The notes beneath the pieces are model-generated. The model did no database searches, had not been told where the DNA came from, and was given only the letters and a program-made list of their open reading frames with translations. The position numbers were made by a program, and so were the translations under genes. DNA of 15,468 nt, from the NCBI GenBank assembly GCA_916720465.1, contig CAKARF010000015.1, positions 1-15,468 of the forward strand, in the 5' to 3' direction. Positions 15,249 through 15,468 of this stretch are shown piece after piece. Each line of letters begins with the position of its first letter. Within the stretch, counting starts at the first letter, position 1. The stretch is from an uncultured Atopobium sp. (GTDB lineage Bacteria; Actinomycetota; Coriobacteriia; Coriobacteriales; Atopobiaceae).

Positions 15249-15281
15249 GCCACAACGTGGCACCAATGCCACTTGTGTGGC
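15249..15281. promoter_or_regulatory. Double GCCAC/GTGGC palindrome in the leader of the transporter operon
   Basis: Four matched half-sites occur in 33 bp: GCCAC (15249-15253), GTGGC (15257-15261), GCCAC (15268-15272), GTGGC (15277-15281). They form two palindromes whose centres are about 20 bp apart, two helical turns. The inner halves can also pair as GTGGCA-CCAA-TGCCAC with outer GCCACA/TGTGGC, giving one long stem. It lies between the candidate promoter and the ribosome binding site of the binding-protein gene, so it may be a tandem operator for a repressor or a 5'-UTR stem-loop. Confidence 0.6.
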
Positions 15282-15294
15282 TTACATCTACATA

Positions 15295-15324
15295 ACTATA
15301 GAAAGAAAAGATATTCGGTCTGAA
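15295..15324 (-). promoter_or_regulatory. Candidate promoter of the transporter operon
   Basis: On the minus strand TTCAGA (15324-15319) and TATAGT (15300-15295) are separated by 18 nt, matching the -35 and -10 consensus at four and five of six positions. Transcription would start near 15288, giving a 5' leader of about 66 nt that carries the double GCCAC/GTGGC palindrome. The call is by eye and untested. Confidence 0.4.
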
Positions 15325-15429
15325 GACAGTTCGCCCAACGGTATTAATTTCTCGCTCATTGGCTGCTCAAAATATGAAAACGTGTTTTGTTGTATTATTT
15401 ACTGCATATAAATCTTAATAGCAGCTAAG

Positions 15430-15465
15430 AAGGCCCGCAGTTAGCGGGCTTTACTATTATTTTAC
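15430..15465 (+). terminator. GC-rich hairpin with T-rich tail at the right edge
   Basis: GCCCGC and GCGGGC (15433-15438 and 15444-15449) form a 6-bp stem with an AGTTA loop, extended by a G-T and two A-T pairs on the + strand and followed by TTTACTATTATTTT. As drawn it terminates + strand transcription. On the minus strand the tail is CTTCTTAG, weaker but usable. It may end a gene beyond the right edge that reads leftward, or act in both directions. The stretch 15325-15429 holds no ORF or structure that I can support. Confidence 0.5.
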
Positions 15466-15468
15466 CTT

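Noticed and set aside
15282..15294. Start-stop mini ORFs ATGTAG and ATGTAA in the leader
   Set aside because: They lie at or before the predicted transcription start and lack ribosome binding sites; most likely chance in AT-rich DNA.

Overview
All thirteen genes in this window lie on the minus strand, so transcription runs from high to low coordinates. WhiA, a Tat-type lipoprotein signal peptide, the rapZ-whiA-gap-pgk-tpiA order and a moderate G+C content suggest an actinobacterium. A host-associated Coriobacteriia member (Atopobium/Lancefieldella/Olsenella-like) is my best guess, made from gene content rather than from any database match.

Region 1 (about 15468 to 9592) is a peptide/nickel-family ABC importer operon. 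It begins with a leader region holding a candidate promoter and a striking pair of GCCAC/GTGGC palindromes about 20 bp apart. Next come a Tat-exported substrate-binding lipoprotein (15221-13620), an intergenic region rich in inverted repeats, an OppB/DppB-type permease (13464-12508), a single polypeptide that fuses the second permease to the first ATPase (12503-10464), and a second ATPase (10463-9642). A 10-bp hairpin follows the last gene.

Region 2 (about 9575 to 4746) looks like sialic acid or amino-sugar catabolism. It holds two tandem CE7-type acetyl esterase paralogues, a DHDPS/N-acetylneuraminate lyase-family aldolase, a ROK sugar kinase and N-acetylmannosamine-6-phosphate epimerase (nanE). 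The upstream esterase has an intact catalytic triad; the downstream one lacks the catalytic serine. The simplest reading is that regions 1 and 2 form one uptake and catabolic system for sialic acid. The importer brings the sugar in, the esterase removes O-acetyl groups, the lyase releases ManNAc, the kinase makes ManNAc-6-P, and NanE makes GlcNAc-6-P. No sialidase is in the window. Peptide-family ABC importers for sialic acid (SatABCD, SiaEFGI) are known, which supports reading the 'opp' genes this way.

Region 3 (4699 to 1) is a conserved actinobacterial housekeeping block: rapZ (yvcJ), whiA, gap, pgk and the 5' part of tpiA. The yvcK gene that usually separates rapZ from whiA is absent, leaving only 13 nt between them. 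The nan cluster abuts rapZ with 46 nt and no visible terminator. A GC-rich hairpin with a T-rich tail separates gap from pgk, and pgk overlaps tpiA by 8 nt.

No tRNA, rRNA, CRISPR array, insertion sequence or phage gene was seen.
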